64,000 bases of DNA from Corythucha ciliata (Eukaryota > Arthropoda > Insecta > Hemiptera > Tingidae). Location of the stretch: contig CM075940.1 of the NCBI GenBank assembly GCA_038030265.1, positions 124,001 to 188,000 of the forward strand. Direction: 5' to 3'. Under the pieces are notes generated by a model. The model did not search any database and was not told the DNA's origin. It saw only the letters and a program-made list of their open reading frames with translations. Positions 22,859-33,364 of the stretch are shown one piece after another; position 1 is the stretch's first letter; each line of letters opens with the position of its first letter. The position numbers were made by a program, and so were the translations under genes.

Positions 22859-23297
22859 ATGCGTTTTGAAGATCAACATATCTCACTTCCTATACTAAAC
22901 TTGACTGAAACGACTGAACAGTCAGAATAGAGACATGGACCACTCTTACCCGACAGTATTGGGTGTATTGTGGTGGGGGTATCGAACTCTGGGAAAACGA
23001 ATTTAATGTTATCCTTGATATACGACCCAAATGGTCTGAAATTTGAAAATATTTACTTATTTACCAAGACATTGAACCAACCGAAATATAGACACCTCGA
23101 ACGAATAATGAAGTCCTTTGAGGGAATCATAGGTTTCTACCCGTTTGACAATAGTGATGAAATTCTTCCTCCTCAACAAGCAAAGCCAAATTCGATTTTC
23201 ATTGTTAATGACGTGGCAACTGATAAACAGACCACGATTAGGTCGTAGGTATTTTTCCATGGGGCGTCACAGTGGGGTGGACTCATTCTACCTTGCT
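22859..23297 (+). pseudogene. Maverick packaging ATPase, N-terminal half
   Basis: The frame starts at ATG 22859, has TAG after about 23 codons, then LLPDSIGCIVV followed by Walker A GVSNSGKT at about 22972. A Walker B-like segment FIVNDVATDKQ lies near 23200. A one-base shift around 23240 is needed to continue to FSMGRHSGVDSFYL, after which mariner sequence takes over at 23298. The ATPase would pump DNA into capsids. This copy lacks its C-terminal half. Confidence 0.75.
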
Positions 23298-24023
23298 TGA
23301 AATCCCTAAATCCTCAATTAACAAAATCCTGAATGAACTGGGAAACCGAAAATTGAGTGCAAGATGGGTGCCTAAGATGCTGACAGAGGATCACAAACGC
23401 CAACGCCTTGAGACGTTCCGTGACGTTTTACAGCTCTATGCAGATGCAGGAGAAGATTTCTTGAACTCCATCGTGACAGGTGACGAAACAACAATCAAGG
23501 CACTCATTTTCTCCCAAGAAAAGAAAGTTTAAGGTAACTCAATCTGCAAAAAAAAATCATGGCAACTGTGTTTTGGGACAGGAAAGGGGTCCTTCTCATC
23601 GACTTCATGGCAACTGGGGCCACCATAAACGCAGCAGCTTACTTGAGATCTTAGGAAAATTGAAAAAAAGCCATAAAAAACAAAAGGCCTGGGTTGCTGA
23701 GTAAGGGAGTGCGCCTTCTCCACGACAATGCTCGACCCCACGTGGCCCGGGACACAAAAGCCCTTTTGGATCAGTTCATTTGGGACGTTCTCCCCCATCC
23801 GCCTTACAGCCCAGACCTCGCTCCATCCGACTACCACTTGTTCACTAATCTTAAAAGACATTTGGGTGGAAAAAGAATGGAAACAGACGAAGAAGTGAAG
23901 ACTGCGGAAATGGAATACTTAGAGAAAGAGGTGGACGGAAACTTCTACGACGCAGGGATAAAAAAGCTGCCAGATCGACTCAAAAAGTGCATCGATGTGA
24001 ACGGCGGCTACGTTGAAAAATAG
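23298..24023 (+). pseudogene. mariner transposase, truncated and frameshifted
   Basis: Recognisable blocks are RKLSARWVPKML, the first catalytic region TGDET (23480), LLHDNARPH (second Asp, about 23714) and YSPDLAPSDYH (third Asp). Thirty-four residues separate the last two aspartates, the mariner DD34D signature. A frame change occurs around 23530-23690, where the region between the first and second Asp is out of frame. The N-terminal DNA-binding part is absent. It would cut and paste at TA, but this copy cannot. Confidence 0.9.
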
Positions 24024-24122
24024 TGTATATATAATGAATACATTCATGTGAAAAAAGTTTAATAATTTTTTTTTTTCGATTTTTTAAAAATATAGACTTT
24101 ACTTTTGGGACAAGCCTCGTAT
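23298..24122 (+). mobile_element. mariner relic, 5' end missing
   Basis: Transposase sequence runs to 24023, followed by a 3' inverted terminus (TTTACTTTTGGGACAAGCCTCG, about 24097-24118) and a TA target at 24119-24120. No matching 5' terminus or helix-turn-helix region exists to the left, because the element begins abruptly against the Maverick ATPase. The ending in CTCG before TA is typical of mariner. Confidence 0.85.
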
Positions 24123-24744
24123 ACTTCGAATGCTATGAAAATGAATCTTGAGTAATATTCCTAAAAATTTCATTTAAGAAATATTTTAAGAAGTTTCGCT
24201 TTGTTTGGGCTACGAATATTATTTTAATATTTCCTGGATTTCATAAATACAAATGATACTGTCTCAACAATATCTTAATAAGAATGTAGGTCGAATTCAA
24301 GTTCAAAATGTTGAATTGTATAATTTATAATAGTATAATTCAAATTGGTATAACATTATTTTATTTGTAGAATATTGACTTCATAATTATAAGACAATTT
24401 TGTTCGCTATTTATTTTGTCGGTGAAATAATGTAACTATTTTCCAAAATGACACTGCGATCACATATAACATGTTTCAACCAAAAATAGTTCTTCATATG
24501 TTATATACTCATTTTAATTTTTGAAATGTTCATCGTGCAATATTATTTTAATACTTCGAGTGAGATTTTTTTTACAATGAAAGAGTGAGGATCACGTGGG
24601 GAGACGTCGCGCTTGTTCAGAACATTCAGTTTTCATTTTCTAGTTCTTCATCCCATTTCGTTGGATAACTGTGAGAGACAAATTGAAGAGCAGTGTCGCT
24701 GGATTTCATGTACCTACTTTATTGTTGCCTTCAAACACATTATT
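24123..24744. other. AT-rich gene-free stretch
   Basis: Strongly AT-rich with no supported coding. It could be leader of the tnp2-like gene that starts at 24745, since GTGGGGAGACGTCGC near 24596 marks a change in composition. Confidence 0.4.
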
Positions 24745-25937
24745 ATGCGGCCCGCGAAAGAATTTAATAGTTTGATCGCCCATCAAAAACGTTGACGTCT
24801 TCTTCGGCGTTCTAGTTCGTCGTCTCTATCTCAAATATCCGTCGAATCATCATCGTCCGACGAAAGTAATGAAGAGGTGAACTTGCCTATTTCCTCTGTT
24901 CCCTTGTTCCTATTGAGTAGCTAAGACAACACTCTCATTTTGAGTGACAGTTCCGGTCGTCCTGATTCCTCACTATCCGAAGATACAGACAGTGATATCG
25001 ATGATTTGTCATTATTTGATTTGGGGACTCCTTTATCTGTAGAAGGAGATGATTCCAATGTCTCTTGCAGTCAAGAAACTGAAAGCAATGCTTTGAAATC
25101 TGAGCTTGCCAACTGGTCATTTGCCTGTAATATCCCAAATTCAGCACTTTCTCTTCTTTTAAAAACTCTTAAAAGTAACCACAAGTGCTTTGAAAATTCG
25201 TTACCTAGTGACGCTAGAACTTTGTTGAGAACACCTCAAAACGTAGAATAAAAAATTATGGACAACGGCGCGTATTTTCATTTAGGGTTAAAAAATAATT
25301 TATTTGACATATCGCTCATTTGCGACAAGAGTGTCACAACGAAAAAATCGTGATTTTCGAACTAAGTGCACCATGTCGTCAGACATCGTGTTGTCTGTCT
25401 CTGGAAGAGCGGACTATGTTAGCTTTTCATTTTGAAAGGCAGAGGGCAGTACGGTCAGTTTGTACCATCTGTCACGCCCACCTGCCGCTTGCTTCTGTAT
25501 AGACTCATCTCAGTTGTGCTCTCGGTGATGACGGTTGAAAGTCAAAACTTGTTCAGAATCAGGGACATATCTTGCTTTAATGCCGTCTTCCAGAAAAGGT
25601 AAGTTCTTTATTTTCTTTTCCTTGTTCAAGAAGATAGTGCTATTTTGTCTTGTGTCTATCTTACTGAAAGAAATTTTGGCCTCTGTACTGGTTATATCTC
25701 GACTTATGCCAGTCTTCCTGAAAATTAATTTTTAACTTCTCGTCACATTTTTTGTTAAGCCTCTATTGACGAAAATAAATTTGTTTTTTTAACTTTGCCT
25801 TGAAATATTTTTTTTACTTATGTCTGTCTTATAGCAAATCTCTTTCGTGCAAATGACTTTTGTTTTTTATTATAGCATGATGTGCCTGAGTTCTCGAAAG
25901 CAAATTATGTTTTTTCTGCTTAGTTTTTCCAGCTAAC

Positions 25938-28083
25938 ATGGCTTCTGCGTCAAGGGGTATGAGACTCGTGAAGTTGTCCTTGGCCATGACGAGTACAAAT
26001 AATATCACAGATAAAACCAAAAACATTCAAAAACAACAGGGTAATGAAAACAGAACTTTGGCTGGCAATGATCAAACAGCGCTCCCATCGACACCTGACG
26101 CTTCAGTGACTGCACCTGTCACAACTTACCAACCGACAAAAAGTGAGGATTCGAGTTCATCTACTGGTTCATCGTGTGATTCATGTGATTCTTCGTCTGA
26201 GTCGTCATCAGAGGGTAAACTTTCATTTATTATCCCTTCCCAAGTCTGACCTATTTTCATTATTATTCATATTATTTTGTTATTATTGTCATTTTATTAT
26301 TATTTTTTTTTTAGACTGCGATGACGCAATTAACGATCCCTCCTTCTCTTTGAAAAATCAGGACGCATATTCTGATGATGAAGCCAGTGATTGTGATAAT
26401 GTACCCAGCACCTCGGTCAACAAAAGAACAAACCAACCGGCATTGACAACAGATGACGTGTTTCCCCTTCATGATGAGATTCCGCTGAAAACGAGTAAAA
26501 AACGTCGACGAAATGAAAACAACTGGGTGAAGAATGTGACAAAGAGGCTCAGAAATTCTGGTAAGGCTTACACAAATTCTGCTAAGAAGGTGAAAAGAGA
26601 AAAAGAGATGAAGCAGGGCTGCAACGATACATGCAAGTTGAAGTGCTCCACAAAGTTTCTGATTGAAGAAAGGGAAACAATTTTCAAAAATTTTTGGAAG
26701 CTCGGGGACCTTGAAGCTCAGAGAAGATTTATCTCAAAAAGTATGGAGACAGTCAAACCTCGCTACAGATACGTGCGAGAAGGTGGTGTACGAAAAAAGC
26801 GGGACCTGAACAACGCATTTTATTTCCATTTGCCGGAGAAGAAAATCAGAGTGTGCAAGCGCTTTTTCAGAGATACTCTTGATATCAATGACAGAATGAT
26901 TCGTACAGTCCTCGGAAAACGACACAAAATCGCTGAAATTCTGCTCGAAGAAGATAAACGAGGGAAGCATGGGAATCATGCCAAAATCGACGAAAGCATC
27001 AAAGATGGTGTCCGTGACCATATTCGACAAATCCCAACTATTGAAAGTCACTACCTTCGAGCCAACACTTCTCGGCTATTTATTGACGGAAGTAAATCCA
27101 TTGCCGACATTCACCGAGACTATGTCGAAAAATCTAAAGAATTAAAAGTGCCTTACGGGAACTACGTAATGTTCTACAGAATTTCCACAGAAGAATTTAA
27201 TTTGTCGTTTTTCCAGCCGAAAAAAGACTTGTGTGACTTGTGCTCATCCTTTGCCATTGCTGAAGGTGAAAACAAGGAAGACCTGAGACTTCAATATGAA
27301 CAGCATCTCGTAGAAAAAGAACTTTCCCGAAAAGAGAAAGAAGAAGACAAACGAGGCTCCGACATTGTTCTTGTTTACGATTTAGAAGCAGTGTTCCAGT
27401 GCCCTAAAGGGGACGTTTCTTTATTTTATTACAAATCCAAACTAAACGTATTTAACTTCACAATTTATGATTTAAAAACGAATAACGTGACCTGCTATGT
27501 GTGGGACGAATCATGCGGAAACAGGGGTGTCAACGACTTGGGTACTTGTGTTTTTAAGTATCTTCAAAACGTAGATCAACAACAAGAGCATCCCGTGAAC
27601 ATTATCTTCTACTCTGACAATTGCGCTGGTCAGCAGAAAAACAAGTTCATGGTCTCCCTGTACTTATACGCGGTTCATAACTTTTCTAAAATCAATTCAA
27701 TTACGCATAAATATTTGATACGTGGTCACACACATAACGAAGGCGACTCTGCTCACTCTCTAATCGAGAGGCAAGTGAAGCGGCAGCTCAAAAGTGGGCC
27801 GATGTATACGCCGGAGTCTTTCTTCACTGCCATAAGATCAGCGAAAAAAAACGGGGAGCCCTTCGCTGTTCGAGAGATGAGCTGTCCTGAATTCATTGAC
27901 TGGAAGGAAGTTACGAAGGATATGGGAGCAGTATTGTCCAAAAATACTGACAATGAGGCAGTCAAGTTCAGCGAATTTAAGGTGATTCGCGTTGAAAAGG
28001 CCAATCCACGGTCGGTGTTCTACAAAACTTCCTACAGCGACCAACATTTCAAAGAAGCCGTCGCCATAAGAAAAAAAAAATAA
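25938..28083 (+). CDS. DDE-type transposase (DUF7869-like), two exons
   Basis: Exon 1 is 25938-26214, the intron 26215-26314 (GTAAAC to TTTTTTTTAG), and exon 2 26315-28083; the joined frame is open for 681 residues. The N-terminus is Ser/Asp-rich, followed by a basic region and a conserved block EEDKRGKHGNHAKIDESI. A catalytic-like core carries acidic positions in VYDLEAVF, FYSDNCAGQQKN and GHTHNEGDSAHS. Proteins of this DUF7869-like type are transposases scattered in invertebrate genomes. A ten-A run at 28071-28080 precedes an early stop. In another frame after it lies a basic SAP-like tail ending at 28214, so one base in that run decides whether the tail is made. Mechanism inferred. Confidence 0.7.
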
Positions 28084-28642
28084 GCGAAGTACAACTCAAG
28101 AAAGCTTACCTAGAAAAACCTGGGATATCAGAGAGAAAAAAGTCTGACCTAATGGATCTTCTGAATAAGCATTTAATTCCGGAATACTACAGACCATTTT
28201 ACGAATCACTTTGAAGGACCTCTTTTTTTATGTATACGTTTTTGTACTTTGCACTTTACTTTCATACTTTTGTTTTTTAAGCTAATATTCTCCTTGTTAA
28301 TGTGTCATTTTCATACAGCAACAAAGCGTTCCTACTTGCAGGCTGTGCTAATTTAAACTCATAATTTTTCTTACCTGTCATTGTTACAAAAATATAAACG
28401 TATTTTTTTCGTTCAGTTGTCGAATCTGCTTCTACGAACGGGTTATTTCGCTTTATTCCAGCCCAAACAAATTTCATTTTTTTTTTTTTCTACTAGACTG
28501 TCTTAAACACAGATAATCCACCGTAACATTCGAAACTTTGCAGTAAAAGAGACCTATAGTTGCACCGAAATCATTCTCATGCTGTCTAGTAGCCAAAAAA
28601 TTTTGAAATTACTAAGCCAAGCATACCCTAGAATGGAAATAT

Positions 28643-31600
28643 GGAGTAAATCTTACTCATCTCAATGTTCAGTTGGTATCACTGGCTATGCACAGGTAGG
28701 TGGCGCCGCCTAGGTCCTGCTATGCTTCACCCAGGATGTCTAGTCAGTAACGCGTGTGTAGTGGTGATGTTCTGACTGTTCTTGTTGCAGTACCTACCTC
28801 GTTTCTCAAGGTCAGTAAGTAAAAATTACTCAATGTTTCCAATAACGTAGGTGATAAGGAGTCGGAGTGACTCACTGTTTCCATTAGTGTACCTACTAAC
28901 GGAGTAATTCTTATCCATTGTTTCCTTTCAACGATCATTCAAATGAGTCATGAGTACTCATGATTTTCATCCATGGCATCCACGATTATGATAAAATTGC
29001 GGCAGTTGTAATTATGTAGCATTGAACTATTTTGCCAGCATTTTGGCACTTATTGTAGTGTGAATCAATGAGAATAACACCTCGTATTTTTCTTCCACTA
29101 CAGGTTCACACCATGGATAAGAGGAAGTATTCCAACCCAGAAGATATCCAGAGGGTGATGCAAGAACTTTCGGATGAAGAAGATTCAATCCCTATTGACA
29201 GCTCTGATGACGATGGTGAAGAGGATAATCTCGAATGGGCAGATTCTGGAGGAGGGAGTACTACTTCTTCAGGAAGTGATTCAGACTTCGAACTACTGCA
29301 GGCTGGAGAGATAGAAGATTTGATTGATGTTTCCGTGCAAAATGCTGTTGAGGAGGGTGAAACAAGTACAGGTGTGAAGAAGAGGAAGGCCTCAGCTACT
29401 CGTAAGCATCAACATTCTCAAGGTCCATCTCAAAAGAAACCCAGGAAAGCAGCTGAAAGTGAAGAAGAGACAATCATAACAATTGATACTGATACTGTTC
29501 GTGGGAAGGAAGATAAGGATGGCAACGCTTTTGTATGGAATGCTCATCCCGTCCAACGAACAGGCGGAAAAACAGCAGCAAGAAACGTGGTGCACATCTT
29601 ACCTGGACCATGCTCGAATGCAAGAGGTGCTGTTGAACCAATTGAATGTTTCTCATCATTCATTACTGATAATATGTTAGAAATCATAAAGCAACACTCA
29701 AATGAGGAAATTGCTCTATACCGAGCTAAATACAAAAACAAGGAAAACAAAACGCTTCAGGACATTGTCTCCTTGGACGAGTTGAAAGGGTTAATTGGGA
29801 TGTTGATCTATGCAGCTGCCAAAAAGGACAACCATCTTCCAACGACAACGCTTTTCAATAAGTCGCATTGTGGAGACATGTATCGAACTGTAATGTCTAT
29901 AAAGAGATTCGAGTTTTTGATAAGATGCCTTCGTTTCGACGATAAATCAACTCGTTCGGATCGACTTGAAGAAAGCAAACTCGCCCCAATATATCAAATT
30001 TGGAATTTGTTTTTGCAGAACTGCAGAACTAATTACAAGCCAGGGTCACATCTGACGATTGATGAGCAACTCGTTTCATTCAGAGGAAGATGTTCATTTC
30101 GCCAATATATGCCAAATAAACCGGCCAAATATGGCTTGAAGAAGATATTGATGTGTGACTCTTCGACAAAGTATATGGTAGATGGAATTGCATATTGTGG
30201 AAAAGGAACTCTACCCGATGGATCTACAGCTGATTTGTACGTGAAGAAATTGGTGACGAGTGTGAAAAATTCAAACCGAAATGTGACCTTCGACAACTGG
30301 TTCACTAGTGTGCCACTAGTGTCAAAGCTTTTGAAAGAAGATGGTTTGACAGCATTGGGTACAATAAGGCGAAACAAACGAGAACTACCACCAGAGTTTG
30401 TGGATCCCAGCTACAAAAAAAGGAAAGTTGGATCCTCCCTATTCTTGTTTCATGAGGATATGGCTGCAGTGTCATACAAATCTAAACAAAATAAATTAGT
30501 AAGTTTGGTTTCCTCCATGCATGACCAACCAGATTTGCATCCATTTAGTAAGAAGCCTTCAATGATACACACCTATAACGCTACTAAAGGTGGAGTGGAC
30601 ACCCTTGATCAACTTTGTTCGAACATGTCATGTAACAGGAAAACTAAACGTTGGCCATTATGCTTCTTTTATAACATATTGAATCTGGCATGCGTTAATG
30701 CCTACGTGGTTCATAAGCATAATTTCTATCGAAAAGATTCAAACGTAAATGTTAGCGGATCGTCAACTCAAAAAAAGAAGAAGAATCTTACTCGCATGGA
30801 CTTCATGTTCAAGTTGTATGAACAACTCACCTCTGATTGGAAAACACAGAGGTTGAATTTCCGACTGACTAAGGAGCTACGAATGGCCATAGAGGGAAAC
30901 TTGGGGTTGGATTCTTCATCTTCAGTAGCTCAAGAATCTCACGATCAGGCAGCACAGGAACCAAAAAAAGGAAGTACTGCGCTTTTTGTCCGTCATCACT
31001 CAGGAAATATACAACAACATTTTGCAAACGTTGCAAGAAAGCAATTTGCGGACGTCACCAAGTTAAATCTTGCGAGGACTGCTCTTAGATAGGTATCTTC
31101 CTTTATATAGTACCTACAAGTTTATATACCTACGTGATAGCGGTACAGCGTTTAGATCAAAACGAATATTGTTCTAAAGACACTTCATTATTTTTTATAC
31201 AAGACTGAAGCAACAATTTTTTGATAATTTTTAGAATATTACTCGTATTTTACTAAGAGATTATAAAATCTAGTCTAACGAAAAGAAACTAGAAAGAATT
31301 TTTGAATATATTTTTATATTGCGTACGACTTACTCAATATAAATTGTGGATGTGACATTGACCAGTCCATATTTGTTTTCCAATTCGGTGAAACGCACTC
31401 GTCTGAATTGTGATACCGTCATTTATTATTATGGTAATTTTTCTGGTATTATCATAATTTATGAACCAATAGATTTGTCTGTGTTCGTTGAAAGGGGTAC
31501 ATATATCAGATTATGGTTTTGTTTTATGATATTCTCATTGTTCAAAATGTTATTTCGTGAATTATTGAAAGTTGAAGGTTCCTAAGCCTAAGTCATTTAC

Positions 31601-31784
31601 TTTTTTTCAGAGTTGAGAAATTTTATGTAATGTTCAATAATTAGCGTTCACATGGTTAATTGAATAAAAATACAGTTATCTGAGCGTAGTTCATTCATAT
31701 TTCCTTATTACACAACTATACTATGAAAACGAAGGAGGGAAAAGGGACTTCTGCTCATCGGAGTAAAATTTACTCAATGTTTCC
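28643..31784. repeat. Subterminal repeats of piggyBac-like element 2
   Basis: Copies of a roughly 25-bp unit combining a GAGTAA/TTACTC palindrome with CAATGTTTCC occur at 28643-28670, 28818-28840, 28864-28882, 28901-28925 and 31760-31784. Four are near the left end and one near the right, all in the same orientation. Multiple internal copies suggest transposase-binding sites. Confidence 0.65.
29113..31092 (+). CDS. piggyBac-like transposase 2
   Basis: ATG at 29113 follows a splice-acceptor-like CACTACAG, so an upstream non-coding exon is possible. The frame is open for 659 residues. An acidic N-terminus and a Lys/Arg patch (KKRKASATRKHQ) precede the DDE_Tnp_1_7 catalytic domain. Aspartates are visible in TIDEQLVSFRG, TFDNWFTS and GGVDTLDQL. 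The C-terminus as read lacks the cysteine finger. In the next frame, after a seven-A run (30963-30969), a clear finger with CAFC, CKRC and CEDC pairs is encoded, ending in TAG at 31089-31091. One base in that run therefore removes or restores the DNA-binding finger. Confidence 0.85.
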   Translation: MDKRKYSNPEDIQRVMQELSDEEDSIPIDSSDDDGEEDNLEWADSGGGSTTSSGSDSDFELLQAGEIEDLIDVSVQNAVEEGETSTGVKKRKASATRKHQHSQGPSQKKPRKAAESEEETIITIDTDTVRGKEDKDGNAFVWNAHPVQRTGGKTAARNVVHILPGPCSNARGAVEPIECFSSFITDNMLEIIKQHSNEEIALYRAKYKNKENKTLQDIVSLDELKGLIGMLIYAAAKKDNHLPTTTLFNKSHCGDMYRTVMSIKRFEFLIRCLRFDDKSTRSDRLEESKLAPIYQIWNLFLQNCRTNYKPGSHLTIDEQLVSFRGRCSFRQYMPNKPAKYGLKKILMCDSSTKYMVDGIAYCGKGTLPDGSTADLYVKKLVTSVKNSNRNVTFDNWFTSVPLVSKLLKEDGLTALGTIRRNKRELPPEFVDPSYKKRKVGSSLFLFHEDMAAVSYKSKQNKLVSLVSSMHDQPDLHPFSKKPSMIHTYNATKGGVDTLDQLCSNMSCNRKTKRWPLCFFYNILNLACVNAYVVHKHNFYRKDSNVNVSGSSTQKKKKNLTRMDFMFKLYEQLTSDWKTQRLNFRLTKELRMAIEGNLGLDSSSSVAQESHDQAAQEPKKGSTALFVRHHSGNIQQHFANVARKQFADVTKLNLARTALR

Positions 31785-32485
31785 TTTAAAAACCTATCGG
31801 ATGACGTTTCCATTCTAGGGTTAGATGGTTGAGACTTTATTCATTCAGGAAAAAATGTTTAACATTCACGGCTTGAAAACCATAGAGAAATTTAGTCAGA
31901 TACATTTTTGAATCGCTGTCCTGAAAAATTGTATTTTTTGAGTTATGCCTCTCTTCTTAAGAGTGAGCGATATGTAAACCAGTAGTAGATCACTTGCCAT
32001 GTGAGATTGAATTGAATTTTAATATTGACGGTCTTCCGTTATTCAAATCTTCGCCAGATCAGTTGTGGCCAATTTTATGTTCATTTTATAATATTCGTCC
32101 CTTACAAAGCGTTGTGTTCCCAGTTGGCATTTATTACGGCAAAGAAAAATTCAAAGATGTAGATGCATTCCTAAAACAATGTGTGGATGAGCTAAATGAT
32201 ATTTTGTCCAATGGGTTAAAAATAAATGAACGAACCTTCACTGTAAAAGCAAAAGCTTTTATGTTAGATGCTCCAGCAAAATCGGCTATTTTTCGAATTA
32301 AAGGTCACGGAGGTTATTCTTCGTGCACTAAGTGCTATCAGAAAGGGGAGTACTACGAAAATAGAGTAGTTTTTCCTGATACAGATTCTCTTCGTTTGAG
32401 AACCCACAAAACTATGATGGACCAAGATGACCCTGATTTCCACAATGGCACATCTCCATTGACCAATATTTTCAATTTCCATTGA

Positions 32486-32763
32486 CCAAAAAATTATCAA
32501 TAATTTCGTTGTTCACCTGACGCAACATGAATTTGCGGCGTCCAGCCTGAGTTCGAAATGTTCGAAAACAGCAAATTTATAGAAAAATAGTGCTTTCAGT
32601 CGGAACCTCTGTAGACGAGCGTCCTAGCAAGGAGGCAGGACGAATTTGACAGGATAGGAAGCTAGGACAGGAACGTGTGTAGGGGCCTATAGTTGCCGTT
32701 ACACGGTAGCAGATTGGAGCTTGGACTTGACCTATATGGACTTTGGCATTGAAATTTGAATTG
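32486..32763. other. Non-coding upstream of a TATA promoter
   Basis: The tnp2-like pseudogene has ended and no coding is visible. It probably includes proximal promoter sequence for the exon pair at 32795-33091. Confidence 0.4.
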
Positions 32764-32771
32764 TATAAAAG
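32764..32771 (+). promoter_or_regulatory. TATA box of a DUF4806-type gene
   Basis: TATAAAAG is followed about 25-30 bases later by AGTGAGTGTCACAC. A donor-like GAG|GTATGT follows at 32834-32842. It precedes the coding exon at 32869-33091 in the same sense, so it is a plausible start for that transcript. Confidence 0.5.
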
Positions 32772-32868
32772 TTCACGAGAGTCAAGAGTGAGTGTCACAC
32801 GAAATTTATCAAGAAAGTGACGTCCCAGCGTGGAGGTATGTTTTTTTCACCATTAAATTAATGTTCAG

Positions 32869-33091
32869 TATTATTTATTTGTGCACCATTCGTATTACTT
32901 CTTGCACGAGGTAGAATTTCTCGACGGCTCCGTTGCCGTTATAGGATCAACATGGGTCGTGGACAAAAATAATGTTCGTTGGCCGTCGTCGAAAAATCCA
33001 AATGTTTCGACGCTATTGGCGAAGAAAAATGCTCTTACTCAGTCCGACTGGGAGACCGATGGAATAAGAAGATTCATGGCCAAAAATATCG
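32869..33091 (+). CDS. N-terminal exon of a DUF4806-type TE protein
   Basis: An exon bounded by TTCAG at 32864-32868 and donor GTAAGT at 33092 encodes about 74 residues. It holds a conserved-looking opening (HEVEFLDGSVAVIGSTWVV) and NVRWPSSKNPN, then a DW..DGIRRF segment. Such openings head many transposon-associated arthropod proteins that end in a DUF4806 domain. No further exon is seen: hAT-like and copia fragments follow. Either the gene is truncated or the remaining exons were lost. Confidence 0.45.
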
Positions 33092-33171
33092 GTAAGTCAT
33101 TTAATCGAATCACATAAACAGTGTTTCAGAATAAGTGCAAAAATATAAAATAGGTTGAAGTATAGACCGGA

Positions 33172-33186
33172 CAGTGGCGGATCCAG
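33172..33186 (+). mobile_element. Possible hAT-type terminus
   Basis: CAGTGGCGGATCCAG matches the style of hAT ends (CAGNGGCGGAT). No partner end or 8-bp duplication is visible, so only one tip may remain. Confidence 0.3.
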
Positions 33187-33364
33187 CATTTTATCAAAAA
33201 AGTGGCAAGATGGCCGCCAGTCGATACTATTGAAATGAATTAATTACGAGGACCTTTTAAGGAAGAGAACCAAACGAGAAGTGAATTTTATTTATACACA
33301 TATGAGATGATTCATTATAATAAGAGAGGTTGGTGATATTTTCCAACACCCCCTCTCAACCGAG

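Larger units (their letters stand above)
22300..23297 (+). mobile_element. Maverick/Polinton relic
   Basis: A fragment of protein-primed type DNA polymerase B (22312-22719) is followed by a promoter-like gap and the N-terminal half of an FtsK/HerA-type packaging ATPase (22859-23297). Both genes are typical of Maverick/Polinton elements and their virus relatives. The left border abuts the gypsy relic and the right border abuts a mariner fragment, so this is a scrap without terminal repeats, capsid, integrase or protease. Broken genes make it non-functional. Confidence 0.8.
28626..31820 (+). mobile_element. piggyBac-like element 2
   Basis: Inverted ends CCCTAGAATGGAAA (28626-28639) and its reverse (31807-31820) enclose a piggyBac transposase gene. 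The flanking four bases are CATA and TTAG rather than TTAA, so the target duplication is decayed or the ends are altered. At least five copies of a GGAGTAA...TTACTCAATGTTTCC-type repeat lie near the ends. It is nested in the DDE transposon. Confidence 0.8.
25306..31975 (+). mobile_element. DDE transposon with imperfect inverted ends
   Basis: The left end ACATATCGCTCA (25307-25318) is repeated in reverse at 31964-31975, and the similarity continues imperfectly for about 50 bases inward. Inside are a two-exon transposase-like gene (25938-28083) and a separate piggyBac-like element (28626-31820). Removing the whole block restores the host frame, which fixes the borders. No target duplication is obvious. 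The superfamily may be Sola-like, but I am not sure. Confidence 0.6.
24745..32485 (+). pseudogene. tnp2-like (CACTA-type) transposase, split
   Basis: Part one (24745-25305) starts MRPAKEFNSLIAHQ, has Ser/Asp-rich linkers and the segment LPSDARTLLRTPQN, and is interrupted by TGA 24793, TAA 24922 and TAA 25249, all in one frame. Part two (31976-32485) begins KPVVDHLPCEIELN and continues with FNIDGLPLFKSS, AFMLDAPAKSAI and a C..C pair in GYSSCTKCYQ, ending in TGA soon after HNGTSPL. Removing 25306-31975 joins both parts in frame. The IDGLPLFKSS...LWPIL core resembles transposase family tnp2 of EnSpm/CACTA elements. The C-terminal half is missing. Superfamily is inferred. Confidence 0.6.

Noticed and set aside
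28622..31824. TTAA duplications around piggyBac-like element 2
   Set aside because: The flanking bases read CATA and TTAG, so I report only the inverted ends.
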